From Comamonas testosteroni (GTDB taxonomy: Bacteria > Pseudomonadota > Gammaproteobacteria > Burkholderiales > Burkholderiaceae_C): a stretch of DNA of 64,000 nt. The stretch's first letter is position 1, and every line of letters starts with the position of its first letter. The notes under the pieces are model-generated. The model made no database searches. It had not been told where the DNA came from and was given only the letters and a program-made list of their open reading frames with translations. Shown in pieces: positions 15,183 through 23,289 of the stretch. A program made the position numbers and the translations under genes. The stretch is from NCBI RefSeq assembly GCF_014076415.1, contig NZ_CP043568.1:3596001-3660000 (forward strand), read 5' to 3'.

Positions 15183-16748
15183 TTAATCTCTAATAACAGA
15201 AAAATGCTGTAATGATCTTGTTACCAATTGCTTGATGTCGTCAGAATGACGCTGATATTCTGCTGATAATTTAAATACGTCGTAACAGCGATTGCGAGCA
15301 TCTTTTTTATCAGAAGCCAATCCAAGATTAATCATTTTTTCAAATAGAAAATGATGATCCTCATACTGTAACGAGGAAGATAGCTCTTCATTTGGATGGC
15401 TTGATAGATAGGAACGCACGAGGAATTTTTCTGGTTTATCGTGAGGATAAATGAATCCAGCATACTCATCATTATTATTCATATAATATGCGTAATTTTC
15501 ATCCTCAGCATAATCACCATCCATAACAGCACAATAGCCAATTTTATTTCTTAAGTGACTAAAGTTTTTTTTATGTCGTTCATAATCAACCTTAACTTCA
15601 TTAATTGGCCCAGATGGCACGATATTAATTAATCTAGAAATATGTGGTTCAGTATTTGACAGATCAATTAACTGTTGAGATATCAAAAATTGTGCAAGAT
15701 CGTCTTCACAATACAACTGAATAAGAGGGTGCGAAATGGAATCCATCTTACTAGCTGCTGCTTGAATAGAAATCTCAGGGGTGCACTTCCACTGCCCATT
15801 ATTACTTTCAATAAAGCGACGCGAGCACCCATCCACTGCTGAAAGTGCCGTTGGCGAATGAGTAGTAAATATAACCTGTTTCTTGTCACGCCAAGAAACC
15901 ATATAAACAATATCTATTAATTTTCTTAAAACTGCAGGATGAATACCAGCTTCAATTTCCTCAATTAAAATTAAAGTGTTTTTTGGACTCTCAATTAAAT
16001 CTTTAAGTATGTATATAACTGCCTCCTCTCCGGAAGCAGCGTTATATGTCGAGTACGTTGCTGTATTTCTATTAATAATAAAACAGCGTCTATTTAAGTG
16101 ATTTGCTGCCTCTGATATACTTGCAACAGGAGTACTAAATATGTACCCAAATGCTTTTGCAATATCAACATCCAAAGCTAAAACTTGGGCACCATTAGCC
16201 TTCTTGAATAGATAATCAGAAAATGCACGCGCTGGTAGCAATCTCTCCAAATCTATAAGACGAACTTCTTTTTTTCTTATCTTTGCATTCGTGCGATTTT
16301 TATCAGAACTTCTCTTGGCGAGTCCACTCCATGCGCGAGAAGTGTGAAGTCTCTTGCCTGTCCCATCGCGATCTTTTGTGCCTTCACGCCACTCCATCTT
16401 GTACTCATAGTCAGATTGAACAGTTTCATGTGACGTAAAAGAAAGAACATCTGCCCACGTATGTTCTCGCATTCCAACAGCAGTCGATTTCGCATCCAGT
16501 CGCATAAATTTTTCATGACTACATGCAAGAAGTAATAGCAAACTTGTTTTCCCCGACCGATTAGAACCTGCAATTGCGGTTACCGGACTGGAAAATCCAA
16601 CTTCTAAATCAACAATATGGCGGAATTGAGTGATATGGATTTTCTTTACAAAATTTGAATAACTTTGTCCTGAATCAACAAATATAGATACATCGCAATT
16701 CTCAATTTTTTTCTTAATTTCGAATAAATTCTGAATTTCGAGAGCCAC
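15183..16748 (-). CDS. solitary OLD-like AAA ATPase with TOPRIM-like C-terminus
   Basis: This 521-residue protein has an ABC/SMC-like ATPase core: Walker A GSNRSGKT (61-68), signature-like ASGEEA (238-243), Walker B LILIEEIEAG (259-268) and a switch His in FTTHSP (294-299). C-terminal LYCEDD (345-350) and VMDGDY (408-413) match the Glu and DxD elements of a TOPRIM nuclease as in OLD-family proteins. Start is GTG with GGAGGGG upstream. No helicase partner is adjacent, which suggests a class 1 (solo) type. It lies 320 nt downstream of the repressor on the same strand and is much richer in A+T than the phage genes. A superinfection-exclusion or defence role is inferred. Confidence 0.8.
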   Translation of the reverse strand: MALEIQNLFEIKKKIENCDVSIFVDSGQSYSNFVKKIHITQFRHIVDLEVGFSSPVTAIAGSNRSGKTSLLLLLACSHEKFMRLDAKSTAVGMREHTWADVLSFTSHETVQSDYEYKMEWREGTKDRDGTGKRLHTSRAWSGLAKRSSDKNRTNAKIRKKEVRLIDLERLLPARAFSDYLFKKANGAQVLALDVDIAKAFGYIFSTPVASISEAANHLNRRCFIINRNTATYSTYNAASGEEAVIYILKDLIESPKNTLILIEEIEAGIHPAVLRKLIDIVYMVSWRDKKQVIFTTHSPTALSAVDGCSRRFIESNNGQWKCTPEISIQAAASKMDSISHPLIQLYCEDDLAQFLISQQLIDLSNTEPHISRLINIVPSGPINEVKVDYERHKKNFSHLRNKIGYCAVMDGDYAEDENYAYYMNNNDEYAGFIYPHDKPEKFLVRSYLSSHPNEELSSSLQYEDHHFLFEKMINLGLASDKKDARNRCYDVFKLSAEYQRHSDDIKQLVTRSLQHFSVIRD

Positions 16749-17071
16749 TACAAACCCCTCCGCCTTATTAAATTAATTCTTCGTAATTTTTGATTATTAC
16801 ATTCTTATGAGTATAGCTTTACAGCAATGCTAGTAGCGAAGAGCATAGGCTTGCTCAACTCGAGATTTCGTACATCCTGTACATGCACACCCGTAGCCTC
16901 TTTAATGCAAAAGCTGCATGTTGTGTCTGAAAACATACAGGCAGGTATCCAAAGGCTCCCCGATTGCAGCCAGGTTGACATGACTGCTTTTCGGGCATGT
17001 CTGTTCCATAACTCCCCCCATTCTTGTGAGCCGCCTACACCAACGGCGCAAACCCTGAATCATTGGCAGCC
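16749..17071. other. intergenic region between ATPase gene and repressor
   Basis: These 323 bp hold no convincing gene. The left 60 bp are AT-rich and contain the ATPase ribosome site. The rest has base composition closer to the phage. A promoter for the ATPase is expected here, but I could not assign convincing -35 and -10 boxes. Confidence 0.5.
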
Positions 17072-17416
17072 CTAGGCTGCCTTGTCTCTTGGGACGATTG
17101 GCTTTGCAGCTGCAGAAGCAGCAGCATCAATGATTCTTTTTCCCTCTTCACTCATCTGGTCGTAGTTCTCCAGCAAAAAGCGTTGACGTGGAGACAGTGC
17201 AGGCGCATCTGCAGCCTGTTGATTTATTTGACCGGTGAGCACGTAAAGCACATCTACCCCAACAGCGGCGAGTGCAGATAACTGCACTGCGGTCGGTGAG
17301 GAAACGCCTTTCTCCCAATCAATCAGCGTTCGCTTGCTCACACCGGCGGTTTCCGCGAACACCGGCTGCGTGAGTCCAAGCCTCTCTCGCTCACTCTTTA
17401 GCCGTTCATTGATCAC
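17072..17416 (-). CDS. XRE-family phage repressor (c-like)
   Basis: The protein has an N-terminal helix-turn-helix (RLKSERERLGLTQPVFAET and VSKRTLIDWEKG, first 45 residues) and a helical C-terminus with LSPRQRFLLENYDQMSEEG. I prefer the GTG start at 17416 because AAAGGTGAGG lies 8 nt upstream; ATG codons at 17437 and 17443 have no ribosome site and would place the start inside the early promoter. It is divergent from the early operon, with an operator-like palindrome between, as expected for the lysogeny repressor. Whether it resembles Mu c in mechanism cannot be told. Confidence 0.85.
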   Translation of the reverse strand: MINERLKSERERLGLTQPVFAETAGVSKRTLIDWEKGVSSPTAVQLSALAAVGVDVLYVLTGQINQQAADAPALSPRQRFLLENYDQMSEEGKRIIDAAASAAAKPIVPRDKAA

Positions 17417-17437
17417 GAAAATATCCTCACCTTTCAT

Positions 17438-17466
17438 TTGCATAGTGCAAATATCTGCACCATAAT
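17438..17466 (+). promoter_or_regulatory. early promoter with operator palindrome in its spacer
   Basis: TTGCAT (17438-17443) and CATAAT (17461-17466) are separated by exactly 17 nt, a good sigma-70 promoter pointing to the Ner-like gene. The spacer contains GTGCAAATATCTGCAC (17445-17460), a 16-bp palindrome with one mismatched pair. A repressor bound here would block early transcription directly. A second hairpin, AGCGCCG/CGGCGCT (17479-17501), lies in the predicted early leader. Confidence 0.65.
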
Positions 17467-17538
17467 CCAGCCTAAGAAAGCGCCGAACTCCGTCCGGCGC
17501 TGTTCCCCCTAACTACTTAGACAAAGGATATCAAAGCA

Positions 17539-17886
17539 ATGCACCCGGAAGAGATCAAAGCGGCGATGCGCATCGCAGGAACAACGCCCGCCATGCTGTG
17601 CGACGAGCTGCAAGTGGCGGCATCCTCCATCTCGCAGACCATCAGTGGCCATATCAAAAGCAAGCGCATTCAAGCGCGCATTGCAGAAATCATCGGCAAG
17701 CCCATCGATTTCATCTGGCCCAACCAGCTCGTTTTGCGCCGTACCCGCGCCCAGATCGACTCCCAGCGCCAGACCATTGCCGCCGGCCAGCAGCGCGACA
17801 CGGCCAGCAACTCTTCCCCCAAGCCCCGCAGTCCTCGTCGCAAGCCCAGCGCACCTGCGGTTGCAGATGAAGGGAGAGCCGCATGA
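17539..17886 (+). CDS. Ner/Nlp-like DNA-binding protein
   Basis: This 115-residue protein begins MHPEEIKAAMRIAGTTPAML. Its first 65 residues match the Ner/Nlp pattern: a helix-turn-helix followed by ARIAEIIGKPIDFIWPNQ, where the IWP motif is typical. The remaining tail is rich in Ser, Pro, Arg and Lys. Ner in Mu turns down early and repressor transcription. It is the first gene of the rightward early operon, with AAGGA ahead of the start. Confidence 0.85.
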   Translation: MHPEEIKAAMRIAGTTPAMLCDELQVAASSISQTISGHIKSKRIQARIAEIIGKPIDFIWPNQLVLRRTRAQIDSQRQTIAAGQQRDTASNSSPKPRSPRRKPSAPAVADEGRAA

Positions 17887-17916
17887 ACTCGCGCATTGAC
17901 TACTTTCCGCCCGCCG

Positions 17917-18210
17917 TCATGCGGGAGGCTCGCCGCCTTCGAGTCCCGCCGCGAAAGCGCGATACAGATTCAGTGCCCGTAACACCAGCGGGAACTCCTC
18001 CCCATCAGGACCATGGAGCTGCAGCGCCGCTTCCTGAAACCCACTCAGAAGCTGATACGCCGGCACAGCCCCCGTGCGGTGCATGCCTGCCATCAGAACC
18101 CGCAGGGCCGCCTCGCTGGCCATCAATCGGTCCTGGGTCAGCTTCAGGGCGTCCTCCAGAAACTCCACCCGCTCCTCAAGGCTGATGCCTTCCTCTGGGT
18201 TATCGGTCAT
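17917..18210 (-). CDS. small acidic helical protein encoded against the early operon
   Basis: A 97-residue frame begins MTDNPEEGISLEERVEFLED and is preceded by a very strong ribosome site, TGAGGAGGGG. It is helical, acidic and coiled-coil-like at the N-terminus. It lies on the strand opposite to its neighbours, between the Ner-like and KilA-N genes. The plus-strand frame in the same place is a low-complexity Pro-rich shadow. Family unknown. A small regulator expressed in lysogeny is possible. Confidence 0.55.
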   Translation of the reverse strand: MTDNPEEGISLEERVEFLEDALKLTQDRLMASEAALRVLMAGMHRTGAVPAYQLLSGFQEAALQLHGPDGEEFPLVLRALNLYRAFAAGLEGGEPPA

Positions 18211-18238
18211 TGACCCCTCCTCACAAAAGAGCACCATC

Positions 18239-18811
18239 ATGACAGCAGCCATTACGATCTTCGACACCGGTATTCGGCAGGACTCCGATGGACGCTTCTG
18301 CCTTAATGACTTGCATAGGGCGGCAGGCGGCGTCAAAAGACACGCACCCAATGAGTGGCTGCGCAATCGCAAAACCAAAGAGCTGGCTCAGGAAATAAGC
18401 AGACCGGGAATTCCCGGTCTGGTCTCCATCAGGGGCGGCAAGCACCCTGGGGTCTTTGCCGTACGCGAGCTGGTCATTGCCTACGCCGCCTGGATCAGCC
18501 CCGTCTTTCATGTCAAGGTGCTGCAGGTCTTTCTGGCGGCAAGCTCCCCAGCCCCATCCTTGCCGCAGCGTGCTGCGCCCCGTTATATGAGCGAGGCATG
18601 GTTTGCCATCCTGCGCCACCAGGCGGGCTGCACCATGCACCGGGCCCTGGCTCGGGCTTTGCAGATTCATGAGTCCACCTTGAGTCAGGTGCTCAACGGC
18701 TCTGGCTGCTACGGCGCAGGCCACTGCTCCACGGACCGTATTGCGCATCGCGTGATGCGGGTGTTCTGCGCCAAGCAGCGCATTCACCCTCGGCAACTGA
18801 GCCTGGTCTAA
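18239..18811 (+). CDS. KilA-N domain protein fused to an SGCYG-type HTH domain
   Basis: The 190-residue protein begins MTAAITIFDTGIRQDSDGRF. Residues 1-105 resemble a KilA-N domain (FCLNDLHRAAG, NEWLRNRKTKELAQEI, AYAAWISPVFHVKVLQVFL). Residues 125-185 form a second DNA-binding-like domain: MSEAWFAILRHQAG, ALQIHESTLSQVLNGSG and CYGAGHCSTDRIAHRVM. This second domain recurs at the N-terminus of the gene at 22391, so the phage carries two paralogous copies. It is co-oriented with the transposase gene, 11 nt upstream of it. Confidence 0.75.
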   Translation: MTAAITIFDTGIRQDSDGRFCLNDLHRAAGGVKRHAPNEWLRNRKTKELAQEISRPGIPGLVSIRGGKHPGVFAVRELVIAYAAWISPVFHVKVLQVFLAASSPAPSLPQRAAPRYMSEAWFAILRHQAGCTMHRALARALQIHESTLSQVLNGSGCYGAGHCSTDRIAHRVMRVFCAKQRIHPRQLSLV

Positions 18812-18822
18812 GGGGCAGGCTT

Positions 18823-21000
18823 ATGTGGCTCACCTCCAAGCATCTGGCTGGTCTTGATGGCTTGCCTTCTTCTGAAAAAGGTACTCGACTTTGGCTGCAA
18901 CGCCACGGCGTACCTAGCCGTCCACGCAATGCCAGCGGAGGCGGTCTTGAATACGACTGCTCAAAGCTGCCCGAGGCTGCTCGTGCAGCCTTGAGCGCAA
19001 AACAGATCGCAGAGGCAGGCTCCAAAGCTCTGGCCGTGGTGGACACCCCTCCAGTCCGCAGCTTTTTGCCACCTGCGTCTACGGTCAGCAACGCCATCAG
19101 CCGTGTGCCCAGCCAGGCAGAAAAAGATGTGGCCGACGCCCGCGTGCGCTTGGTCAACCTGGTGCTTGAGCTAGTGCCCCTGCATGGCCTGCGCCGAGCA
19201 TGCCAGTTGCTGGCCGCGCGCATCATCACAGGCGAAGCTGGAGCCGAGGCACAGAACATTGCACGTCAAGCGAACCAACGCGCTCGTGGTGGAGAGGTCA
19301 GTGCCCGTTCACTGGAGCGCTGGGTGGGCATGCATCGCAGCAACGGCTGGTTTGGACTCTTGCCCGCTGCTTCACAGTCCGGATCGACACCACAAGTTGA
19401 TGACGATGTGGCCGCCGTGCTGGGTTTGTTCCACAGCAAGGACCACCGCTTTCGCAAGTTGAGCGGCGCTGCCAAAGAAGTCACCCGCATGCTGGGCCGC
19501 GATTTCGATGAATGGCGCAAGCTGTACCACCGCGCCCGGCGCGTTCTGGACAAGCTGGGGCAGTCTGCAGAGGCCAGTGTCGCCCTCATCAAGTCTCGCC
19601 ATACCGGCGCGCAGCGCGACACCAAGCTGCCGTTTAAACGCCGCGATACCTCCATGTTGGCTTTTGCTGATGTGTTCGTGATCGACGGTCACACCTTTAA
19701 AGCCAAGGTTCGCCACCCGGACCATGGTGCACCCTTCGCGCCTGAGCTGACAGTGGTGCTGGATGCCGCGACCCGACTGATCGTGGGCTGGTCAGTCAAT
19801 CTGTCCGAGAACGTGATCGCGGTGGGCGATGCCCTGCGCCATGCAGTGGGCCAATACGGCATTCCGGCCATTCTTTATGGTGACAACGGCGCTGGTGAAA
19901 CCGCCAAGGCCATGGACTGCCCGATCGATGGTATCTGTGCGCGCCTAGGCATCGATCACCGCCTGGGCCTGCCCGGCAAGCCGCAAGGTCACGGAATCAT
20001 TGAGCGCAGTTGGCAGACCCATGCCATCAATGCAGCCCGCAAGTTCGGGAGCTTTCAGGGCGGCGATGTGGATGCAGGGACCTTCCGCAAGGTAGCAGCA
20101 GTCCTGGCCAAGGAGCAACGCGCCATCAAGCGTTCGGAGCAAACCGGAGAGGTCATCGCGCTCACTCCCAAGGCTCCGACCTGGAAGCAGTTCGTCGACG
20201 GCATCGAAGTGATGGTCCACGAATACAACACGCAGCACCGCCATCGTGGTCTGCCCAAGCGCACAGACGGCAAGCACCCCACGCCCATGGAAGCGTTTGA
20301 CGCCTGCTTTGACCCAGCGCTGCAGGAGAAGCCTTCTGAGCTGGAGTTGCGCACCTTGTTCATGCCGAGCGTGATCCGCACCGCCAAGCGCGGTCAGGTG
20401 CAGTTCTTCAATCAGTTCTACCAGGCACCCGACCTGATGCGCCGCGATATCGATGGCCGCGAAGTCAGCGTGCGCTACGACATTCACAACCCGAACTATG
20501 TATTGATTTACACGCTGGGCGGTGAGTTCGTCTGCGAGGCGCAGTGGGATGCCAACCGCATCGACTACTTCCCCAAGCCGGTCATTCAGATGGCCCGCGA
20601 AAAGCGCGTGGCCCAGGCCGTCAAGCGCCGCGAGCTGCAGATCGACACCGCCCTGCGCGAGCTGGGTCCAGCCATGGACACCACACCTCTTTCCCTGCCG
20701 GAGCCAAGCACCCCATTCGTGACGGTGCCCTCCTTCGTGGAGACACCTGTCTCCGCCATCAACTCTCCCTCCACGGAAGTGGCTGCGCAAGCAGCCGCTA
20801 GCAGGCCTTTCTTTAACGGACCAAGCGAGCGCTACGAATGGCTCATGCGCAACCAAGACCAATGGACCGACGCAGACGGCACATGGCTGCGCAACTACAC
20901 GGCATCAGAGAGCTATGCAGATCTACGCGACTACTACGAGGGGCGGGGATTGGGATGGAACGACGCGGGCAATGAGCCCGGTTTGAAGAGTGCTCTGTGA
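18823..21000 (+). CDS. MuA-like DDE transposase
   Basis: The 725-residue protein has an N-terminal Mu-type DNA-binding region (MWLTSKHLAGLDGLPSSEKG), further site-specific binding helices, and an rve/DDE core. Candidate catalytic residues are the Asp in VFVIDGHTFKA (about 288), the Asp in LYGDNGAGE (about 353) and the Glu in GHGIIERSW (about 394). A beta-barrel Mu-C-like domain follows (LRTLFMPSVIRTAKRGQVQF). It joins phage ends to target DNA in integration and replicative transposition. Likely binding sites are the 22-bp-phased repeats near 29.8 kb. Confidence 0.95.
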   Translation: MWLTSKHLAGLDGLPSSEKGTRLWLQRHGVPSRPRNASGGGLEYDCSKLPEAARAALSAKQIAEAGSKALAVVDTPPVRSFLPPASTVSNAISRVPSQAEKDVADARVRLVNLVLELVPLHGLRRACQLLAARIITGEAGAEAQNIARQANQRARGGEVSARSLERWVGMHRSNGWFGLLPAASQSGSTPQVDDDVAAVLGLFHSKDHRFRKLSGAAKEVTRMLGRDFDEWRKLYHRARRVLDKLGQSAEASVALIKSRHTGAQRDTKLPFKRRDTSMLAFADVFVIDGHTFKAKVRHPDHGAPFAPELTVVLDAATRLIVGWSVNLSENVIAVGDALRHAVGQYGIPAILYGDNGAGETAKAMDCPIDGICARLGIDHRLGLPGKPQGHGIIERSWQTHAINAARKFGSFQGGDVDAGTFRKVAAVLAKEQRAIKRSEQTGEVIALTPKAPTWKQFVDGIEVMVHEYNTQHRHRGLPKRTDGKHPTPMEAFDACFDPALQEKPSELELRTLFMPSVIRTAKRGQVQFFNQFYQAPDLMRRDIDGREVSVRYDIHNPNYVLIYTLGGEFVCEAQWDANRIDYFPKPVIQMAREKRVAQAVKRRELQIDTALRELGPAMDTTPLSLPEPSTPFVTVPSFVETPVSAINSPSTEVAAQAAASRPFFNGPSERYEWLMRNQDQWTDADGTWLRNYTASESYADLRDYYEGRGLGWNDAGNEPGLKSAL

Positions 21001-21066
21001 CGGCGGCAACCGTCACAGAGCGTGCCAGAGATTTTTTTTAAGAAATACGAGCAGGAGAAATGTACT

Positions 21067-21804
21067 GTGAAACGAGGCTTTGTCAAAACTGAAAACTTTA
21101 AGCGCCTATCCGAAGCCCAGAAGCTGGTGGAAAAGCGTGGTGCTCGCGAGGCAAGCCTGGTGCTGGTCCAGGGCCGTTATGGCATTGGCAAATCCGAGCT
21201 GACCGAACGCTGGGCCGCCGATAGCGGCTGGGTGTTTGTGCGCGCCAAGAGCACCTGGACCAAGCGCGCTATGCTCGATGAGCTGGCCGAGCGCATGGGT
21301 CTGGCCAAGACCGGACGCAACACCGAGGTGCAGTCGCGCATCATCGGCAAGCTGGCGGTCGAGATGGTCCCTGTGATCATCGACGAGGCCGACTTCCTGG
21401 TGGGCACAACCGCAAGCCTGCTGGAGCTGATCCGCGACGTCACCGACCTGACCGGCACCATGTGCTTCCTGGTCGGCATGGAGCACTTCCCCATGAAGGT
21501 GGCCCGCTTCGGCCACATCGCCAGCCGGGTGGCCAAGGTGGTGGAGCTGCAGCCGATCTCACTCGCCGACGTCAAGGCAACGGTCGCAGCCAAAGCTGAA
21601 GTCGAGATTGCCGACGAGGTACTTCCCGAGATGCTGGCCCAGGCAGAAGGCCGCATGCGGCTGCTGCTCAACGCCATCGCCAACCTTGAGGCCTGGGCGG
21701 ACGCCAACGGCTGGACCAAGGTCACCCTGGAGCACATCAAGGGCCTCCCCCTGTGCCCCGAGTTCAATGGCAAGCCGCTGGGCCGCAAGGGAGTCAAGCC
21801 ATGA
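21067..21804 (+). CDS. MuB-like transposition ATPase
   Basis: This AAA ATPase has Walker A QGRYGIGKSE (about 34-43) and Walker B MVPVIIDEADF (about 101-111). It then has a sensor-like region and a C-terminal helical part (RLLLNAIANLEAWADANGW). MuB binds target DNA and delivers it to the transposase. GTG at 21067 is chosen because AGGAG lies 9 nt upstream; an in-frame ATG at 21022 would add 15 residues. It overlaps the next gene by 4 nt. Confidence 0.9.
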   Translation: MKRGFVKTENFKRLSEAQKLVEKRGAREASLVLVQGRYGIGKSELTERWAADSGWVFVRAKSTWTKRAMLDELAERMGLAKTGRNTEVQSRIIGKLAVEMVPVIIDEADFLVGTTASLLELIRDVTDLTGTMCFLVGMEHFPMKVARFGHIASRVAKVVELQPISLADVKATVAAKAEVEIADEVLPEMLAQAEGRMRLLLNAIANLEAWADANGWTKVTLEHIKGLPLCPEFNGKPLGRKGVKP

Positions 21805-22394
21805 CGACCGCCTCGGTGAAGCCTTACGGCTGGTTCATGCCTGCCACCTTGATCGCTCTGGGTCGCCTTACCGCCCACGCAGTGCAGCCCTTCACGGTGG
21901 CCGAGTTGCAGAAGATCGTGCCCGAGCTGACAGAGGGCAAGGACGCTCGCAGGGCTTGCAAGCTGCTGGAGCAGCGCAGGCTGGCCGTCCCCTGTCCCAC
22001 CCAGCGGTTTACCTGGGAGCTGACCCCTGCGGGAGTACAGACCTGTAAAGCGGCTCTGCATGCGTCGCTGGCTGAAGGCAAATGCAAGCCTGCAGTGATG
22101 CGCCCCAACAAGCTCACGGTCGCCGAGCAGATCTCTGCGCGCCTGTGGAATCTCCTGCGCATTCGCAATGTTCTGACCAGTGTCGACGCGGTGTCGGTCT
22201 TGGCCAATGCCGGTGACAACACTGTCTATTTACAGGCTGTCATCGGTCGCCTGCTCAGGGCTTGGAGCGAGGCCTGCCCGGACGCGGTCGAGGTCAGCAA
22301 GAAACGGGTCAATGGAGCGCTGCGCTATGTACTCAAGCGCGACATCGGACCCCAAGCACCTGTGCTGGCCAAAGCCAAGAAGGTGATTGCATGA
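21801..22394 (+). CDS. unknown early phage protein with winged-helix-like regions
   Basis: A 197-residue protein starts MTTASVKPYGWFMPATLIAL, overlapping the MuB-like stop by 4 nt. Two segments look like winged helices: VAELQKIVPELTEGKDARRACKLLEQRRLAV and ISARLWNLLRIRNVLTSVDAV. It is conserved-looking and translationally coupled within the early operon, so a role in transposition or host takeover is plausible. I do not recognise the family precisely. Confidence 0.65.
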   Translation: MTTASVKPYGWFMPATLIALGRLTAHAVQPFTVAELQKIVPELTEGKDARRACKLLEQRRLAVPCPTQRFTWELTPAGVQTCKAALHASLAEGKCKPAVMRPNKLTVAEQISARLWNLLRIRNVLTSVDAVSVLANAGDNTVYLQAVIGRLLRAWSEACPDAVEVSKKRVNGALRYVLKRDIGPQAPVLAKAKKVIA

Positions 22395-22852
22395 AGCCCG
22401 GCTACATGAATGAGCCTTGGTTCGCAATCCTTCTGGAGCGTGTGCAGCGGCCCGAGTCCGTGCGAGCACGCATCGCTCGCCAGCTCGGCATCAGCGCAGC
22501 GGCTTTGAGCCAGGTGCTCAACGCCAGTGGTTGCTATGGAAATGGCTCCGCCAAGACCGACCGCATTGCAGAAAAGGTGATTCACACCTTCGGTCGCTAC
22601 ACCTGCCCGCACCTCACGGCCGAGGCCAGTGGCGACGACCAGGTCATCACTGCGGAGCAATGCCGCGCCTTTGCCCACCGTGATGCGCCCACATCCAGCC
22701 CCCGCGACATGCAGCACTGGCAAGCCTGCCGCCAATGCATTCACCGCGAGGCCAGCGCTCCGCCCGTGCCTCGTGCACTGCAGATCAGAGGTGGCCGCAA
22801 GGTCATCCCCATTACCCATATCCAGGAGGCCAGCTATGCATCACCTCGTTAA
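22391..22852 (+). CDS. SGCYG-type HTH protein, paralogue of KilA-N fusion C-terminus
   Basis: The 153-residue protein begins MKPGYMNEPWFAILLERVQ. Residues 6-75 (ARQLGISAAALSQVLNASG, CYGNGSAKTDRIAEKVIHTF) match the C-terminal domain of the protein encoded at 18239. The remainder is less ordered and has a paired Cys motif in HWQACRQCIHRE. It overlaps its neighbours by 4 and 17 nt. It probably binds DNA. Confidence 0.65.
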   Translation: MKPGYMNEPWFAILLERVQRPESVRARIARQLGISAAALSQVLNASGCYGNGSAKTDRIAEKVIHTFGRYTCPHLTAEASGDDQVITAEQCRAFAHRDAPTSSPRDMQHWQACRQCIHREASAPPVPRALQIRGGRKVIPITHIQEASYASPR

Positions 22853-23081
22853 AGACGGCTGCCTGCCTCTGGTGATCGGCTTGGCGCTGCCCATGACCGA
22901 GGCCGACTACCGCCGTCCGCCCCTGGGCTGGATCAAGCGCCGCGCCAGGCGGCTGATGCGCGCTTACCGCATCGAGCGCCGCTATGCCATCGCCTGCGCC
23001 GCCGACGACTACTCCGACTTCACCCATATGCACCGCGAACGCCTGTCTCAACTGCTCAAAGGAGAACTCCGACATGCCTAA
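22836..23081 (+). CDS. small basic early phage protein
   Basis: An 81-residue protein starts MHHLVKDGCLPLVIGLAL with an AGGAGG ribosome site inside the preceding gene. The middle is very basic (WIKRRARRLMRAYRIERRY). The end is helical. Unknown function. Confidence 0.55.
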   Translation: MHHLVKDGCLPLVIGLALPMTEADYRRPPLGWIKRRARRLMRAYRIERRYAIACAADDYSDFTHMHRERLSQLLKGELRHA

Positions 23082-23262
23082 GACCACGCGGACCCAAACG
23101 CGCCCCCTGCCCGCCTGGACCATCGAGCACGCCGGCACAGCACCGATGTCCCTCCGGGCAAAGCTGGCCCTGACGCTTTTGATCTTTGTGCTGTTCATGG
23201 CTCTGGGCTTCCTGATTGCCGCCGTTACCGGCTACGTAGAAATGCGCTCCGTGTTTTTCTAA
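23074..23262 (+). CDS. small single-pass membrane protein
   Basis: A 62-residue protein starts MPKTTRTQTRPLPAW with AAAGGAGAA upstream. One hydrophobic helix spans about residues 30-50 (LALTLLIFVLFMALGFLIAA). It overlaps the preceding gene by 8 nt. Function is unknown; small early membrane proteins in phages may affect exclusion or host physiology. Confidence 0.55.
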   Translation: MPKTTRTQTRPLPAWTIEHAGTAPMSLRAKLALTLLIFVLFMALGFLIAAVTGYVEMRSVFF

Positions 23263-23289
23263 ACCCGCACTACCGAAAGAAGGCACCGT

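Noticed and set aside
17883..18185. Plus-strand frame overlapping the Ner-like stop
   Set aside because: The product is low-complexity and Pro/Ser-rich after 20 residues, and the minus-strand frame in the same place has a much better ribosome site and composition.
19945..20862. 305-codon frame antisense to the transposase
   Set aside because: Shadow of the MuA-like DDE core; no ribosome site or family features.
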